A stretch of DNA of 64,000 nucleotides. Source: Diplonema japonicum. Taxonomy: Eukaryota > Euglenozoa > Diplonemea > Diplonemida > Diplonemidae. Below, in pieces: positions 29,886-41,484 of the stretch. Where the stretch lies: positions 418,501-482,500 of the forward strand of contig OZ025667.1 in assembly GCA_964019335.1 (NCBI GenBank). The letters are read 5' to 3'. Within the stretch, counting starts at the first letter, position 1. Every line of letters begins with the position of its first letter. The notes under the pieces were generated by a model. The model worked only from the letters and a program-made list of their open reading frames with translations. It had not been told where the DNA came from and did not search any database. The position numbers and the translations under genes are program-made.

Positions 29886-31904
29886 CTACCGTCTGAACGT
29901 CTGGTGCCCTTCATTGGGCCTTTTCTTTTTCAAAAGTGTTCTGGTGGACGCCAAAGTCGCGTGGATAAGCATGGGGTGCATCTCTGTCTGCTGCTCCTTC
30001 GCGATCACATCACGCATGGTGGCCTCTTGTGTTAGAAGGGTTGCTGCCTTGTAAGACACCAGCTCGTGGGCTGACCGCGCAGCGTGTTCTCTCAACAGCT
30101 CCATTTGTTTGACATGCTCTGCAGCGACATAGACCGCACTCTGCTTGAGCCGGTGCACCTCTTGTCGCAGAGTCTCCTCCCTGGCCCACGTAGTGCTTTT
30201 GAGTGATGCATGGTCTGCTTCCAAACTCTGCAACAACCTTCCCGTGTTCTCTGCATTTTTCCTTTCTGCACTGACGGCGGCATCATAGGCTTTCATCTCT
30301 TCCGATACCTGCCGCTGCTCCCACTGGAGCCCCCTGTCCCTTCGCAATGATGCTTGGATGTGCTCCTCTTGCTGGTCCAGTTGGCTTAGCAGTGACGCCT
30401 GGTTCCTTTCTGCCTCCTCTCGCTCGGCAGCAAGCTGCCTGATAAGATTCTCATTCGTAGCATTGCACTTCACGTGTTCAACACTAGTGTCATGCAGCTC
30501 TTCACTGAGCATTCGTAGTTCTTCTCGAGTTTTCTCCAACTCCGTTTCGTGTCTGTGCAAGTTTTCTTTGTCTGCCGCTGCTTCAACACACAAAGTGTCA
30601 TGTGCCGCTTGCAGCTTCGTGATAGTCTGGTCCGCCCTTCGTGCCTCTTCTTTTGCAGCTTGTTCTCCTTCTTCTGCCGCCATCGAAGCAGCGGTCAAGT
30701 TCTCCACTGTCCGTTTCAAGTGCTGACACTCAGCCTGCATTGCTTCAGTGTGAGCCTGGCTATCTTGGATCTGTATTTCGAGGCTCCTTCGCTCAGCAAG
30801 ACTATGCTCATAGTTGGAGAGGGCATCTTGAGTATACTTCTGGTATTGGTTGCGTTCTGCCTCCAGCTGCTGTGATTGCAAGGAGAATCTGCTCTCGAGT
30901 TCGGACAACTTCAGTCGTGCTTGCACTTCCGCCTCACGCATAGTGTCCAAGGCTTGTCGTGTAGTGCCTAAGTCACCCCGCAATACGTCCCTTTCAGCTT
31001 GTGTGGAAGCCTCACGAATCTTGAGTCCGTCGCATGTCCGTACAAGGGCAGCATGGTCCTCCTCAAGATGTCTGTACTGAGAAAGCTGCATTGTGAGGCT
31101 ATCTATTTTAGTCATTGCGACATTGTGCTGTGCTTGTAGTGTCTCGTTCAGGTTTGTAAGGACAGCGTTGCCTTGCTTGATACTATCAAACGCCACTTCT
31201 CTCTCCACCCGGTACGTTTCGTAGGCATCTTGCAGTTCCCTGTGTCTGTTTAATAGTGCTTTATTTTCTTCATCGGCCGCCGCAAGCATTTTATCATGGA
31301 CTCTGCATTCATACTGCCGCAGGGAGGCCTCCCTTGTTGTCGTTGGTTGGTCTGTGTCACGCTCTTCTATGAGAGCTTCAATGTTCTGCACTAAAGTGTC
31401 CACTGCCTGCTGTTCATTTTTGATCTTGTTCCCTATAGAACTCTGATCGCTGAGGCTTTCTTGCGGTGTGGAAAAACGGCGGAACGGCGCTGGCGGGGAG
31501 GAGGGGGCAGGTGACAGGGAGTCGGGACACTCTACTGCTTCATCTTCGAAATCTATCAATGACAGGTCCCCATTCGGACTGGCGCCAGGAAAGTCACTGC
31601 TCTGCTCTACTTCCACATATTTGTCTTCGGTATCTTTTTGTTCCATCTTATCTTCTTTTTCTTCTTCCTTTTGGTTTTCCTCTCGTACTTCCTCTTTTTC
31701 ACTTTGTTCTATCTTTGCTTTTTGTATGCTGCCCATCTCTTGTTTCCTCACATCCTCTTCGAGCTCTTGCAGTGCCATCAGAGCCTTTCTCAATCCAGTG
31801 CACTCTTTATGCAGGTGCGTCAGTCTATCGTCACTACCGCCAGCACCCGTGTCCACCAGCCTGTTGAGCAGAAGTTCGACCTCCGTTTCCATGTAAGGGT
31901 CCAT
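29886..31904 (-). CDS. Long coiled-coil protein
   Basis: 672 aa from AUG 31904, four bases after an ACAACAG acceptor. Apart from a short N-terminal acidic/Pro part (to about 150), almost the whole chain shows heptad-like Leu/Glu/Lys/Gln periodicity typical of cytoskeletal or flagellar coiled coils (for example LEADHASLKSTTWAREETLR). No motor or other catalytic domain visible. Basal-body or flagellar role is only a guess from composition. Confidence 0.8.
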   Translation of the reverse strand: MDPYMETEVELLLNRLVDTGAGGSDDRLTHLHKECTGLRKALMALQELEEDVRKQEMGSIQKAKIEQSEKEEVREENQKEEEKEDKMEQKDTEDKYVEVEQSSDFPGASPNGDLSLIDFEDEAVECPDSLSPAPSSPPAPFRRFSTPQESLSDQSSIGNKIKNEQQAVDTLVQNIEALIEERDTDQPTTTREASLRQYECRVHDKMLAAADEENKALLNRHRELQDAYETYRVEREVAFDSIKQGNAVLTNLNETLQAQHNVAMTKIDSLTMQLSQYRHLEEDHAALVRTCDGLKIREASTQAERDVLRGDLGTTRQALDTMREAEVQARLKLSELESRFSLQSQQLEAERNQYQKYTQDALSNYEHSLAERRSLEIQIQDSQAHTEAMQAECQHLKRTVENLTAASMAAEEGEQAAKEEARRADQTITKLQAAHDTLCVEAAADKENLHRHETELEKTREELRMLSEELHDTSVEHVKCNATNENLIRQLAAEREEAERNQASLLSQLDQQEEHIQASLRRDRGLQWEQRQVSEEMKAYDAAVSAERKNAENTGRLLQSLEADHASLKSTTWAREETLRQEVHRLKQSAVYVAAEHVKQMELLREHAARSAHELVSYKAATLLTQEATMRDVIAKEQQTEMHPMLIHATLASTRTLLKKKRPNEGHQTFRR

Positions 31905-31966
31905 GTCCTGTTGTGGTTGAGTGTGTGACAAAGGGCGGGGGAAATCAACACTTGATACTGATGTGG

Positions 31967-33095
31967 CTATAAGTAATCTTCTTTGGAGGGGTCAGTGCTC
32001 TCTGTGAATGTGGTGGGCCATGCATGTTTTGCTTCATTCGAAAGGTGGCGGAGGTGGGAAGAGAATGCATTCATTGCCCTGGGGAGGAGCTGTGCAGCAC
32101 GGTAGACGCCTACCGACTCAACGTGGAACTCAAAGCCGTGTTTATGAAGACCCAGTTCCACGTTGCCTGCCCCCATGGGGAGGTCGGACCTGATGCACTC
32201 TCTGCACATGGTGCACTGCTTCGGGCGTGCAGCAACAAGGGCCCCACTATCCTCAATGTCGAAGACTTCACCAGGGCATCGCTTCTTTAGATATCTCGCC
32301 TCCTCTCCTTTCACTTTCTTGCTCACCCGCACAATGGGCAGCGGCTTGTATGTCACACACCCCGCAGGCGACCACTTTGCGTGTTGCGAACCTTTCCCCT
32401 TGATAGCAAACAGGGTGAGCTTTATCCTGGACCCTTTCATTAATTTTGCAAGCATGATTTTTTTATGCACGGGTTTAGGCTCCGTTGGCAACGACGGTGC
32501 GTCCTCCAAAGGTGTGTATTTGATATCAGAGGAGTATACTTGGTAGTTGTCTCGGTCTGCCTTCACGTCAAGAACAAATCTGAGGACGCTCTTGGGGTCG
32601 GGTGACGCTGTGTTGATGTCGCCCACGGTGTACGAGAATTGATCAGCATCTACGTCCAGTGGCACAAGCCCCAACCTGTGCGACAAGGCCTCGTCGAAGA
32701 CTGCACCGTCGTTCTCGTGAATGAGTACAACGTCGATGGCCATCGTGGCCACATCCATCATCATGGTCCGGCGATACAAGTTAGCAACTGCTGGGCTGAT
32801 GTCTGTGGTGCATGATGTGGGTGCCGTGATGTGAGCATACCTTCCACTTCAAAATCTATTTCATCCTCCTTCTGACCCACATCACTGCGGGTCTCGTCTC
32901 GCCATTGTCGCAGTATCGTTATCTGCAGCGTTTGCTACGTGTGCGCCAACATACCTTCGGCTTGTCTCTCAAAACAACCTGCCCGCCCTTACCCGTCTCG
33001 GTATAGGGTGACTCGAGCGTCTCCACATCCTTGCACCCATGTTCCATCACAATGATCTCATTGGGATTGTATTTACGCTTCCCTTCTGCGCCCAT
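31967..33095 (-). CDS. RPAC1: DNA-directed RNA polymerase I and III subunit AC40, 3 exons
   Basis: Exons 33095-32955, 32922-32841 and 32802-31967 give 352 aa, the family's length. Introns of 32 nt (GTATGT...CTGCAG) and 38 nt (GTATGC...CCACAG). Splicing restores the alpha-like dimerisation core: DFEVEDISPAVANLYRRT then MAIDVVLIHEND and EALSHRLGLVPLDVDAD. A Cys cluster (CTMCRECIRSD) is where many AC40 proteins carry their metal site. In known systems AC40 pairs with AC19 to nucleate assembly of RNA polymerases I and III in the nucleus. The leader carries a TCATAG acceptor. Without the introns the first 76 residues would be missed. Confidence 0.94.
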
Positions 33096-33970
33096 TTTTT
33101 GTTATTCGTGTCCCCCACCTATGATGCCTGAAAATCACGTCATTGCATGAATTGAACTATCACTTTTTGTGGACAAAGGCTTGCATCCCTGCTCTTAGGT
33201 TCTTCCGCGCACTTTTAAGGTTCCATAAAACAGATCCTGCCATGGAATCCAGAGGCAGGACCGTAGCGTCAGTAACTAACTTTTTCTTGTGCGTGGTGTC
33301 AATGAGGTTTGTTCCCACAAGGTCCCCAAAGCACATGGTGTAATCTGTAGGCGTGACAAGAGAAGAGGACGCGGAAAATAAATGGAAGAACAGCTCTTTG
33401 AAACAATTAAGTAAATAAAGATACTCTGTCCTTCAATCGAATGGCAGCTACGCTCGTGACCTCGCACTGCACCACAAAGATGAGGAGTATGACTAAAACT
33501 AAACGTAAAACCAAACCAACAACCCAAGAGGCAGGATGACCTACAGCTTGTCATGGGTGCACATAAGTAAACAACAGCAAAGAGCCTCGGGGCTACAGCA
33601 CGGGCTTCGTGGCGTGCCCGCCTCAGCTCCTCTCACGGCGTATCGCACAAGTATGACGGTGATCGGCACTATGTTAATCTCGCCCTTCGGGGTAGCAGAT
33701 GGTTCTAGCCATCCTCTAGGCCAACGAGCCACAAGTGCGAGGCCATCACCTTATCAAGATTCTTTTATTTCATTTCTGTTTTATTAGTCAGTTGACAACC
33801 ATCATGGTTGGAAGGAGTTGGGATGATTGATGCAGAGTTGTTTCGTTCGTTGATTGCGCACGGTTACGTGGGATTGGAGATGTCCGTCTAGATGAGGACG
33901 GACTTGCAAGTACGACGCAAAGGGTGGGAGGTGCTTGGCTGTAGATGGCCAAGTCCTATGGCACAAGCTA
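33096..33970. other. Spacer with a GC-rich, stem-loop-prone island (possible ncRNA)
   Basis: Follows the cyclase stop codon and holds its 3' untranslated region (AATAAAA near 33757-33790 on the minus strand). About 33,560-33,740 is markedly GC-rich, with local hairpins such as GATGG-TTCTAG-CCATC and GCACG...CGTGC, and no long frame. It does not fit tRNA, 5S, U-snRNA or SRP RNA consensus as far as I can see. Confidence 0.4.
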
Positions 33971-36900
33971 CTACTTCCGTGCTGCACTATTTACTCGACG
34001 CTTGTCTATAGACAGCGGCCTTCTGTGGTGTATGGGAACTGGCGTGCGCGCGGGTGTAAAGAGAGGAGCGGACAAGGGACCGGGGAATGTGAAGGTGCTC
34101 AATGTGGGTTGCAAGGGCGCCTTCTGGGAGGGTATAGGTGATGGCGTGGAAGCAATCCTGACCCTCCCACGCAGTACCGGGGATCCGCAGTCATCAGATC
34201 CCGAAGGGCTTGCGCTCATCAGGCTGCTTATAGAGCTCCTTCTTAGCTCTAGTTCTGTTGCATGCAATGGGCTAAGTCTCCTGCGATCGTCCTGTTCCGT
34301 CTCTACATAAAGCGAGTTCCGTCTTTTGCACTCTTCGCCCGTCTCCTGTTGATGTTAGTTGTGCAAATACTTCATACCAACAACAATGCGTCATGTTGCA
34401 CACTCGCATCCGACTTCTGCACCTCTACCTGCAAGCCTTTCTCTTCCTTGACAATATCTGTTTGTGGTGTAGTGGAGTTGGTGCAGCACACCTGTGGAGT
34501 CATAGTACTTTGAAAGGTTCTTAACAGGCAAGGTCATCTGGCCGCCTTTGTAATCCACGAGTACCTCCTCAGCTCCCTTCCAACCGGCCACATAGGCTAC
34601 CTCTCCATTGAGGCTGTGCACGCTGCTAGTGATGTACACCTGTCGGTCATCATGGAGTGCCATCAAGACTTTCTCATGGTGCTGCAGGTGATTCAAGTAG
34701 TTCGAACCGTTTCCACGAGGGGCTAGGTTGACTTGAGTGTGGACTTCCTTGCACGCCTGCTTCACTGCTCGAGCAGCAGCCTGTCTCCACACTGTACGCA
34801 CCCATCTGGGTTCCTTCTCTTTTAGTACAGAAGATACTGTGCTCGGTACTTGATCCACTTTCTGCGGCTGCACTGCGGGTCCTTCTTGGGTTTCCTTTGG
34901 GGTAGATGTTGCGAACGTCGGCGATGACGGTGCTGTGGGGGATGCTAGCGAGATTTTGCGGGGACTGGACACCCAGCAGTCAGGGCGAGTTTTGAATTCA
35001 ATAGGAAGCAGGGAGAACAGACTCTCATTCCTTGCTATTCCTTTGAGAGACTTGCTCCCGTGGCAGGACAAAAAAATATTGTCATCAGGCAATGCACCGC
35101 ACCTGTGGAGGTGTCGGAAAGCAGCACCGCCGATCACGATCTCCCCGCCGTACCCAATACCCGCAATCCTAGCTGCCAAGTTAACCATGGGACCAAAGTA
35201 GTCCATTCTCCCCGTCACAGGGTCCTGCTCGCAGTCGGGCTCGCCGGTGTGAAAACCCATCCTTACCCTAAGACCTCGCAATACAACGTTGCCCTCGTTG
35301 TCTGTTTGCACGCCAGCCTCTTCATGACGTAGAAGGTCTTCGGGCCACTTCGTGTTCATCAGTTCCCTCTGCGACTCGATGCACCAATGAAGTGCTGACT
35401 CCGTGCGTTGGAAGGCAACCATGAAAGCATCTCCTTCAGTCTTGACCTCGTAGCCCCTGTATTTCTCAATTAGCCTTCTTAAGATTTTGTTATGTTGCGC
35501 AAGGGCCACCTTCATCCCCTCTGCGCTGTTATCCCACAACGTTGTCGAAGACTGCACATCTGTGAACACCAATGTCACCAGCCCCTTAGGCGGTGGTCTC
35601 TTTAGGGATCTATCTTGTGCAGACATCATATCACCCTCGAGAGACCTTAGGATCCTTAACACAGGGGCTGGCGTCACTGAAAGGGGATCTTCTGAAAGTC
35701 TCGGGTCCTTTCTTGTAATCGGGAAAACTTCTACTCTGCAGTTCTGAGATCCGTAGAACATGACGTACGGTATCAGTGTGTGAGGACATGGGAAAGGCAT
35801 CGAGTGCACGAGATCGCTGTTCAGATAGAGCTTCACGTAGCCGTTGGTGTTATTCTTCACTCGCAGCTTGATGATGTCGCCAGTAGCATACTTAGCGGTG
35901 GTGCCGATGGGAACAATGCTGCCAGCGTTGTACAATGTGCCGTCTGGTTTCCAGAATACCCCGCTTCGCCCTGTCGTATCTTTGTCGAAGCATGCCATCC
36001 CAGGAGGGCCTACCCCCAGGTACGTCCCTTCGCCACACTTCACAATTCTGTACTTCAACGTTACCGAAGTAGCAGCGTTGTCAGGGATCTCCTCTTTCCC
36101 CAGCGCCACAGTCTCGTGCCTGGTGGTCGCGTAGCACACAGCGTCTTCTTTTTCAAACCCCACGCGCCCACTTCGTAGGCGCGATGACGGATGCACTGCT
36201 TCCCACCCGTGCGCACCCACCCACTGCGTGCCTTTCTCTGTCATTTTGCCAGTCGAATTACTCACACGCAGCTCAGCCATCACCTCATTAATAGCTGTCG
36301 ATATCTCCTTACAGATGTAGTGCTCCGTGCATGGTACTTTTTTCATTACATCATCCAGAGCTGTGAACTTCCTGCCATTTTCAGCGTCCTTGTTCTGTAT
36401 GACAGCTATCAAGCTCTTCACACCATCAATAAGACCGCTCATCATGTTCCGCAGCATCTCCAACTCTTTGGGCAACCCATCTTCGGAGGCTGCTGAATCC
36501 CACAGGGACTTCATCAAGTTCTGCTGTGAGCGCTTCTTCTTTAGGTGCCGCAAAGAGTTCTCCTTTATGGTGGCCCTTGTTGCTGCTGCCGTTTGGCTTT
36601 GCTTCCAGGCCACTTCCTTTTCTACTTCTTTCTTGTGTTTGGTCCGTTCCCAGTTAACAACGAGCTTCTTCACTTGTAAATCGCTTCCCTTCCTTACATT
36701 GTACTCGTTGTAGTCTTCAGAAACCTGTCTGCTGTGCCCCAAGGGGTCCCCCGGTATGTACATGCTTCCTGTACGCGTCTTAGGCAACATCTCTTCATCA
36801 CTCGAGTCGATGACCTCAAGTATCTCCTCCGGAAGATTGTTGTCGATATGCTGCTGGATGGCCACACCACGCAAGGCTTGCAATGTGCTGTACAACAAAT

Positions 36901-37948
36901 GCTTGGGTATTTTCAGTAAGAAGTGCTCCGGCTCTATCACCAATGTGGTAGGGTTGTTGGTGGTGCGGATGCTTGAGATCTGGAATGCCTTTCCTTCTAG
37001 AGGGACTTCACACAGGACACCATCGTCATTTGTGATAAAAGTTACCTGCAGCTTGTCAGCAGTCTCAAAGGACAACTGAGTCTTAAAGTTGCTAGGTGGC
37101 AGAGAGACTTTCTTGCGGAAGATTCGTTGGATGTCGAGCTTCAAGTGTTTTGCCCTTGCGGCGTCAAGATGTTTTTCGAAGCCCCCATCCTTGTCCCATC
37201 CGTACTCTCTGCCAGTTGCCTCCAGCTTCAAACCCACCCGAGAGCTCATTGCCCACAACATTACTGACTCTACCTCCTCCTGCAGCACCCTTCCCCTGCT
37301 CATCTCAGTAAGGATCACAGTCAGTTGTTTTACAACTTCATCTTCAAATGTGTTCACCACGCCCTCCAACTCACCCGACACCCTCGCTTCCTTCACAATC
37401 TTGAACCATCTCTTCTTCCTCTCGCACAGTTCTTTGAAAGCCGTCACGCTCATCTCCGTGAAAGTATGTTCGTGGTGCGCCCACGCCTTAAAGCATGCCC
37501 TGCACAGGTCGACCTTTTCTGCGGTGCACTGGTTGCACCTGAACCAGTTTGTATCACTTATGTAATCCCTGAAACAATGTGAGCATGTTGCGGCATGAAA
37601 CAGACAAGCCTCGTGCCTCCCAACCGTCATAGGGTGCCTGCCCTTTCCCATTCCTTGCTTGAGTACAATACAAAGCTTGAAAACTCTTCTAAGCATCTCC
37701 CATTTTTTCATCCCCATTGTTATGATGCTGATGAACGAACCCCTCCGCCGTCTGGCGCTTGCGCTGCTTGCGGGTGTCTGAGGAATAACCCCAGGGCTTA
37801 AGGGCGGTGAGTCACGAAGAGGGTTCAGCAGGATTCCCCTGCGCTGTCGCTGCACGTTGCTAGACGAACCATGCCTTCTGAGAAGGGACGTAGACGAGTT
37901 GGACTTCTTGAGCTGGAACCGTGGCCCTTTCCCGTCCAGGTTTGCCAT
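33971..37948 (-). CDS. Soluble adenylate/guanylate cyclase with ZZ-like zinc finger and SPRY domain, 3 exons
   Basis: Exons 37948-34492, 34457-34378 and 34345-33971 give 1,303 aa; introns 34 nt (GTGTGC...AACAG) and 32 nt (GTATGA...CAACAG). Residues about 122-161 form a Cys/His finger (CSHCFRDYI; CNQC; CRACF). About 570-745 is a SPRY/B30.2-like beta sandwich (YLGVGPPGMACF; VKLYLNSDLVH). About 789-985 is a class III cyclase domain: FTDVQSS (metal Asp ~797), KTEGDAFMVAF (Asp ~840), DYFGPMVNLAARI (Asn/Arg catalytic pair ~923/927). FTDVQSS is typical of kinetoplastid cyclases, but those are single-pass receptors; this one has no membrane segment. All catalytic residues appear present, so it should make cyclic nucleotide. 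The last ~150 residues are a basic Ser/Pro-rich tail added by exons 2-3. Confidence 0.85.
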
Positions 37949-38016
37949 ATTGTCCTGTGTAGTGTGATTGTGATTGAATAGAAGTAAACACTTGATGTTC
38001 TACGTAAACCTGGCGC

Positions 38017-38355
38017 TTAGTCAAAGAGACCAAAGTCGCCCATGTCCTCTTCGGATTCTTCAGCAGGCGCAGCGGCGGCGGCGGCGGGCTTAGCGGCGGC
38101 CGCGGCAGCAGGGGCAGCACCACCGGCAGGGGCCGCACCACCACCGAAGCTGAGGTTCCCGAACATGCTGCCCATGTCCTGCTTCTCGAGCATACCAGCA
38201 ATGACCTTGGAGTACGCGGCGGGTACCGTCAGGCCCGCGGCCTTGCAGGCCTCCTGCAGGTTCTCGGAAGACATGTCAACACCACAGTCATGGCACAGCA
38301 GTGCCGAGTACATGCAGGCAACTTCGTTGCGCTGGGAAACAGTAAGCTCAACCAT
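38017..38355 (-). CDS. RPLP1: 60S acidic ribosomal protein P1
   Basis: 112 aa. The N-terminal four-helix dimerisation domain (VSQRNEVACMYSALLCHD; NLQEACKAAGLTV) is followed by an Ala/Pro/Gly hinge and the P-stalk tail EESEEDMGDFGLFD, which recruits elongation factors to the ribosome. Start at AUG 38355; the leader has an ATACAG acceptor 22 bases upstream and a nearer GACAG. Highly conserved and complete. Confidence 0.96.
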   Translation of the reverse strand: MVELTVSQRNEVACMYSALLCHDCGVDMSSENLQEACKAAGLTVPAAYSKVIAGMLEKQDMGSMFGNLSFGGGAAPAGGAAPAAAAAAKPAAAAAAPAEESEEDMGDFGLFD

Positions 38356-38478
38356 CTTGATGTCTGTCACCACCTGTATGAAAGATTGGGCTGAAGAAAC
38401 ATCGAAGAAACAAGAAAAGGAACTTAACGAAAAATACTGTGAAAGAGACGAATCAAAACAATGAAACAGGAGGCAAAC

Positions 38479-39456
38479 TTAATATTCTTCATCAAGAATC
38501 TTCTCTACAGTCTTTTCCCAACAAGCTGTATTCGTTCGTGTCATCTGCAGCAGCAAGATATCATCCTCAGATAAACGCAGCCTGAAGCGCTTCCATGCCC
38601 TGGTGCGCACGAACGTCGTAGGCTTCGGTGAAGGCAGCCACCTTGCGTTGAGCCATTTGTCGAGAGTCCCTGCTCCAGGCCAATGCACTGCATACTGCCA
38701 TCCTTGGGGATCTGTTCTCTTGGAGCGCTCGACCACCCAAGGAGTGACCCAGTGGTAGGATCCGTTGGGGCATCGTATGCTGTGCTTCCCCTTGGGCTTG
38801 TTTGACCCGTCAGGAAGGCTCCACGCACCCTTGAAGTCAGAAAATAGCAAATTCTCTTTGCCGAACTTTCCAGCCCAACTACGCCTTTCGTTCTGTTGTA
38901 TAGTATCCACGTGATAGGTGAGGATGTTGGTCGACTCCACATCGACTGTGAGCTGCTTTGACAGTGTCGTCTTAAAGGGTCGGTTGGGGGTCTCCATGGA
39001 CTGCACCACCTTCATGTGCAGCACACTAGGGTGCAGGCACACGGTGCACATCACAAGCCCAGGTAGGAGCTCCCGTGCTTTCAACCCAAAAAAATCTTTG
39101 TTTATGAAAATGCGGATGCACTCTAATGCACACTTCTCGAGGCACACAGAACAGTGCCAGTGGTCAATGTGCCCACACATCAGAAACGCCCCGTTTCTGC
39201 TTTCTGTTATTCCCCCGCAACCCAAGCATGTACTGAACTCCTTCCCGCTTCCTTGGTACGCACCTAGCGAGTTGATCACCCCGTCCAGGTCGGTCCCCGT
39301 GCTCACACCGCTCCCTCGTTCGTCCATGCTTTCTCGTTCCTTCCCTTCTTTTTCCTTCTTCACATCCACTTCAATGTCCCATGTGTCGCACCACAAGTCC
39401 ATCGCAGCATTACGCCGTCTGGTGTCCTGCTCCAGAACGCTTTGCCATTGCTGCAT
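38479..39456 (-). CDS. RING-type zinc finger protein with C-terminal dysferlin (DysF) domain
   Basis: 325 aa. About 78-145: CLGCGG ... MCGHIDHWHCSVCLEKC ... MCTVC, a RING-like C/H cross-brace pattern. About 190-305: the DysF pair WVVERSKRTDPQGWQYAVHW and later FVRTRAWKRFRL, with the paired Trp/Arg typical of dysferlin/peroxin (Pex23/24-like) domains. DysF domains occur in membrane-repair ferlins and peroxisome proteins; RING fingers usually act as ubiquitin ligases. The fusion is not one I know. No membrane span. AUG two bases after CTACACACAG. Confidence 0.75.
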   Translation of the reverse strand: MQQWQSVLEQDTRRRNAAMDLWCDTWDIEVDVKKEKEGKERESMDERGSGVSTGTDLDGVINSLGAYQGSGKEFSTCLGCGGITESRNGAFLMCGHIDHWHCSVCLEKCALECIRIFINKDFFGLKARELLPGLVMCTVCLHPSVLHMKVVQSMETPNRPFKTTLSKQLTVDVESTNILTYHVDTIQQNERRSWAGKFGKENLLFSDFKGAWSLPDGSNKPKGKHSIRCPNGSYHWVTPWVVERSKRTDPQGWQYAVHWPGAGTLDKWLNARWLPSPKPTTFVRTRAWKRFRLRLSEDDILLLQMTRTNTACWEKTVEKILDEEY

Positions 39457-40694
39457 ACCTGTGTGTAGTGTTGGTATAAACAGACAAGATAGCAGCAGAA
39501 GCCTGTCACGTGTTGCGAGTGCGAAGGGCCAAGTGAGAAGAAAATGGAGGAGCGGTTACAATCCTTGAGCGATACGTGCGGTGTACAGTCTGATATCAGA
39601 GTGTCCTCTTCATCCTCTCATTGTACGCGTGTGCATTGCAGTCTCTTGTATGCTAATTAGTGATGGTATGGGGTGAGAACAAAATAAGTAGATGAAGAGA
39701 AATAAGGAAAAAGAAGGAAAATATAGCAGTAAACTGTTTCATTATTTCTCCCCGCTACAACAGGTTTGAAGAAAAGAAAAGGACATGAGAGGGGAGGGGT
39801 GAGGGGGGGCGAGACGGGGGGGGGGGGGGGGTACAAATCTGGTGGGCTTCTTTGCCTTCCGTTCCTCGCAATTTACTTCATTAACCATTCTCTCCTAAGA
39901 CTTCCAAAAAAAAAAAAAAAAAAAAAAAGACAAACCCTTGTTCACGAACCTACTAGCCAACCCTACCTTTCTTGTAAATGCATCTTGCTATAAAAAAGGG
40001 GGAGGGGTCGTCACAACAGTAACGATTCCCCGTGCCTCCGAAGCGCGTGAGAATTCAACCAATAAAGCGCTTGCCGTATCTCACTAGTGGGTTCGTCTTA
40101 AGGAAATAATATAAATAATAATAATAAAAAAAATAGAACACATCATATCTCATATTTCTAAAGCTTGCTTTTGACCAAAGACCAAGAACAAAGGCACGGG
40201 ACAACCTCCGATCGGAGATTGATATGAGCACGTCTGGGGGAATTGTCCACAATTTCTTTAGGGGTCCAAAAATTTCTTGTTTCGCATATTTAAGCAAAAA
40301 AAAGGGGGGGGGGGCAGCATGCAACCACAGGAAGATGACATATAAGGTACCACTAGCCATGAGGGCGGCAGGCTTTGCAAAAAGAAGAAGAAGAAAAGGA
40401 ATAGGATGCAACGCTATATCATGAACCATGAAGCCCCTTGTCTTTCGTTAAATAATAATAAACGAGAAACCCAAGGGAGGCACAACAGGGGTTCGGTATT
40501 TTCGTCCAGACCAGCTCATGTCCTTGTGCGAGGTCACCAATGGTGGTATTGGATTTGGAAGAAGGGGGGGGGGGGGGGTAAAGTCGGTATTGTTGCTTGT
40601 GCAAATTGGGTACTTTTTTGTAAGAACCCCAATGTCTGTTCTTTTTCTCAGCTTTGACAATCATTGTTAACCGCAAGAGAAAAGAAAAAAGAAT

Positions 40695-40737
40695 TCACTA
40701 TGATAGGAACGAAGTGGTAGCAACGATCCGCAAAAAG
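40695..40737 (+). repeat. Dispersed ~43-bp repeat, copy 1
   Basis: TCACTATGATAGGAACGAAG and following bases recur at 43968-44010 with about four differences. Both copies are embedded in A-rich sequence. Nature unknown. Confidence 0.6.
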
Positions 40738-41484
40738 AAAGGAAAAGAAAGAAAAAAAACAGCCATTTGTACTATTTTTTACTCATTTGTTTTGTCCCCC
40801 CTGTTTTTTTTTTCCCGCTCACTTACTCTTTTTCTACCCCCCTCTTTTCTTCCATTGTTTATTTAATGCACTCTAGTAGTGAAAGATAAGCCGCTAGTCC
40901 ATTATCAGCATCCTAGCAACCGTTGGGTCATGAGCTAGAATGGAGCTCTTTTTTTTTTTTCTTCTTCTTCTTTCTTAATTTTTTTATTGTCACTCGCTAT
41001 GCTAATATGAAAGAAAAAAAGAAGCGAAAAAAGAGAAAAAAAGGAAAATCAAGACACCCGGCTTGTTGTGACCAGTGACTCTTTTTCTTCTTTTTTTCTT
41101 TGTTTTACTTCCCATATTCCTTTCTCTCCCATCTGCCTGTGTTGCTTAAACGCGAATCCCAAAAGTGAGTGCCACCCACAAAACTGATGCCGCGCCATAA
41201 GGCGGCTTTAACAAATAGTTTTTGTCCTACACAAATTATGAAATGAAATGGGGCTTTAGCTGCATATTGCGAAGCACAACCTCCTCCACTGGGCACAAGG
41301 GACCTGTTCATTGGAAAAAGCTTTCTGGTAGAAGGGATTCAGTCTAAACCACAAGGCCCTAGGGGAAGGACTGGACAACTTATTAAGGTTTAGAAGATAA
41401 ACGAATTTAATGACAATGAAAAAAAGGGGGGTAAACCATATTATGACTATTATGTCTTGCTGTTTCTTTTTTTTTTTACGCGCT

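Noticed and set aside
33541-33732. tRNA-Pro-like start GGCTCGTTGGCCTAGAGG on the minus strand
   Set aside because: No B box or cloverleaf completes it.
38356-38373. Six extra N-terminal codons on ribosomal protein P1
   Set aside because: They begin with GTG, not AUG; the conserved start is MVELTVSQ at 38355.
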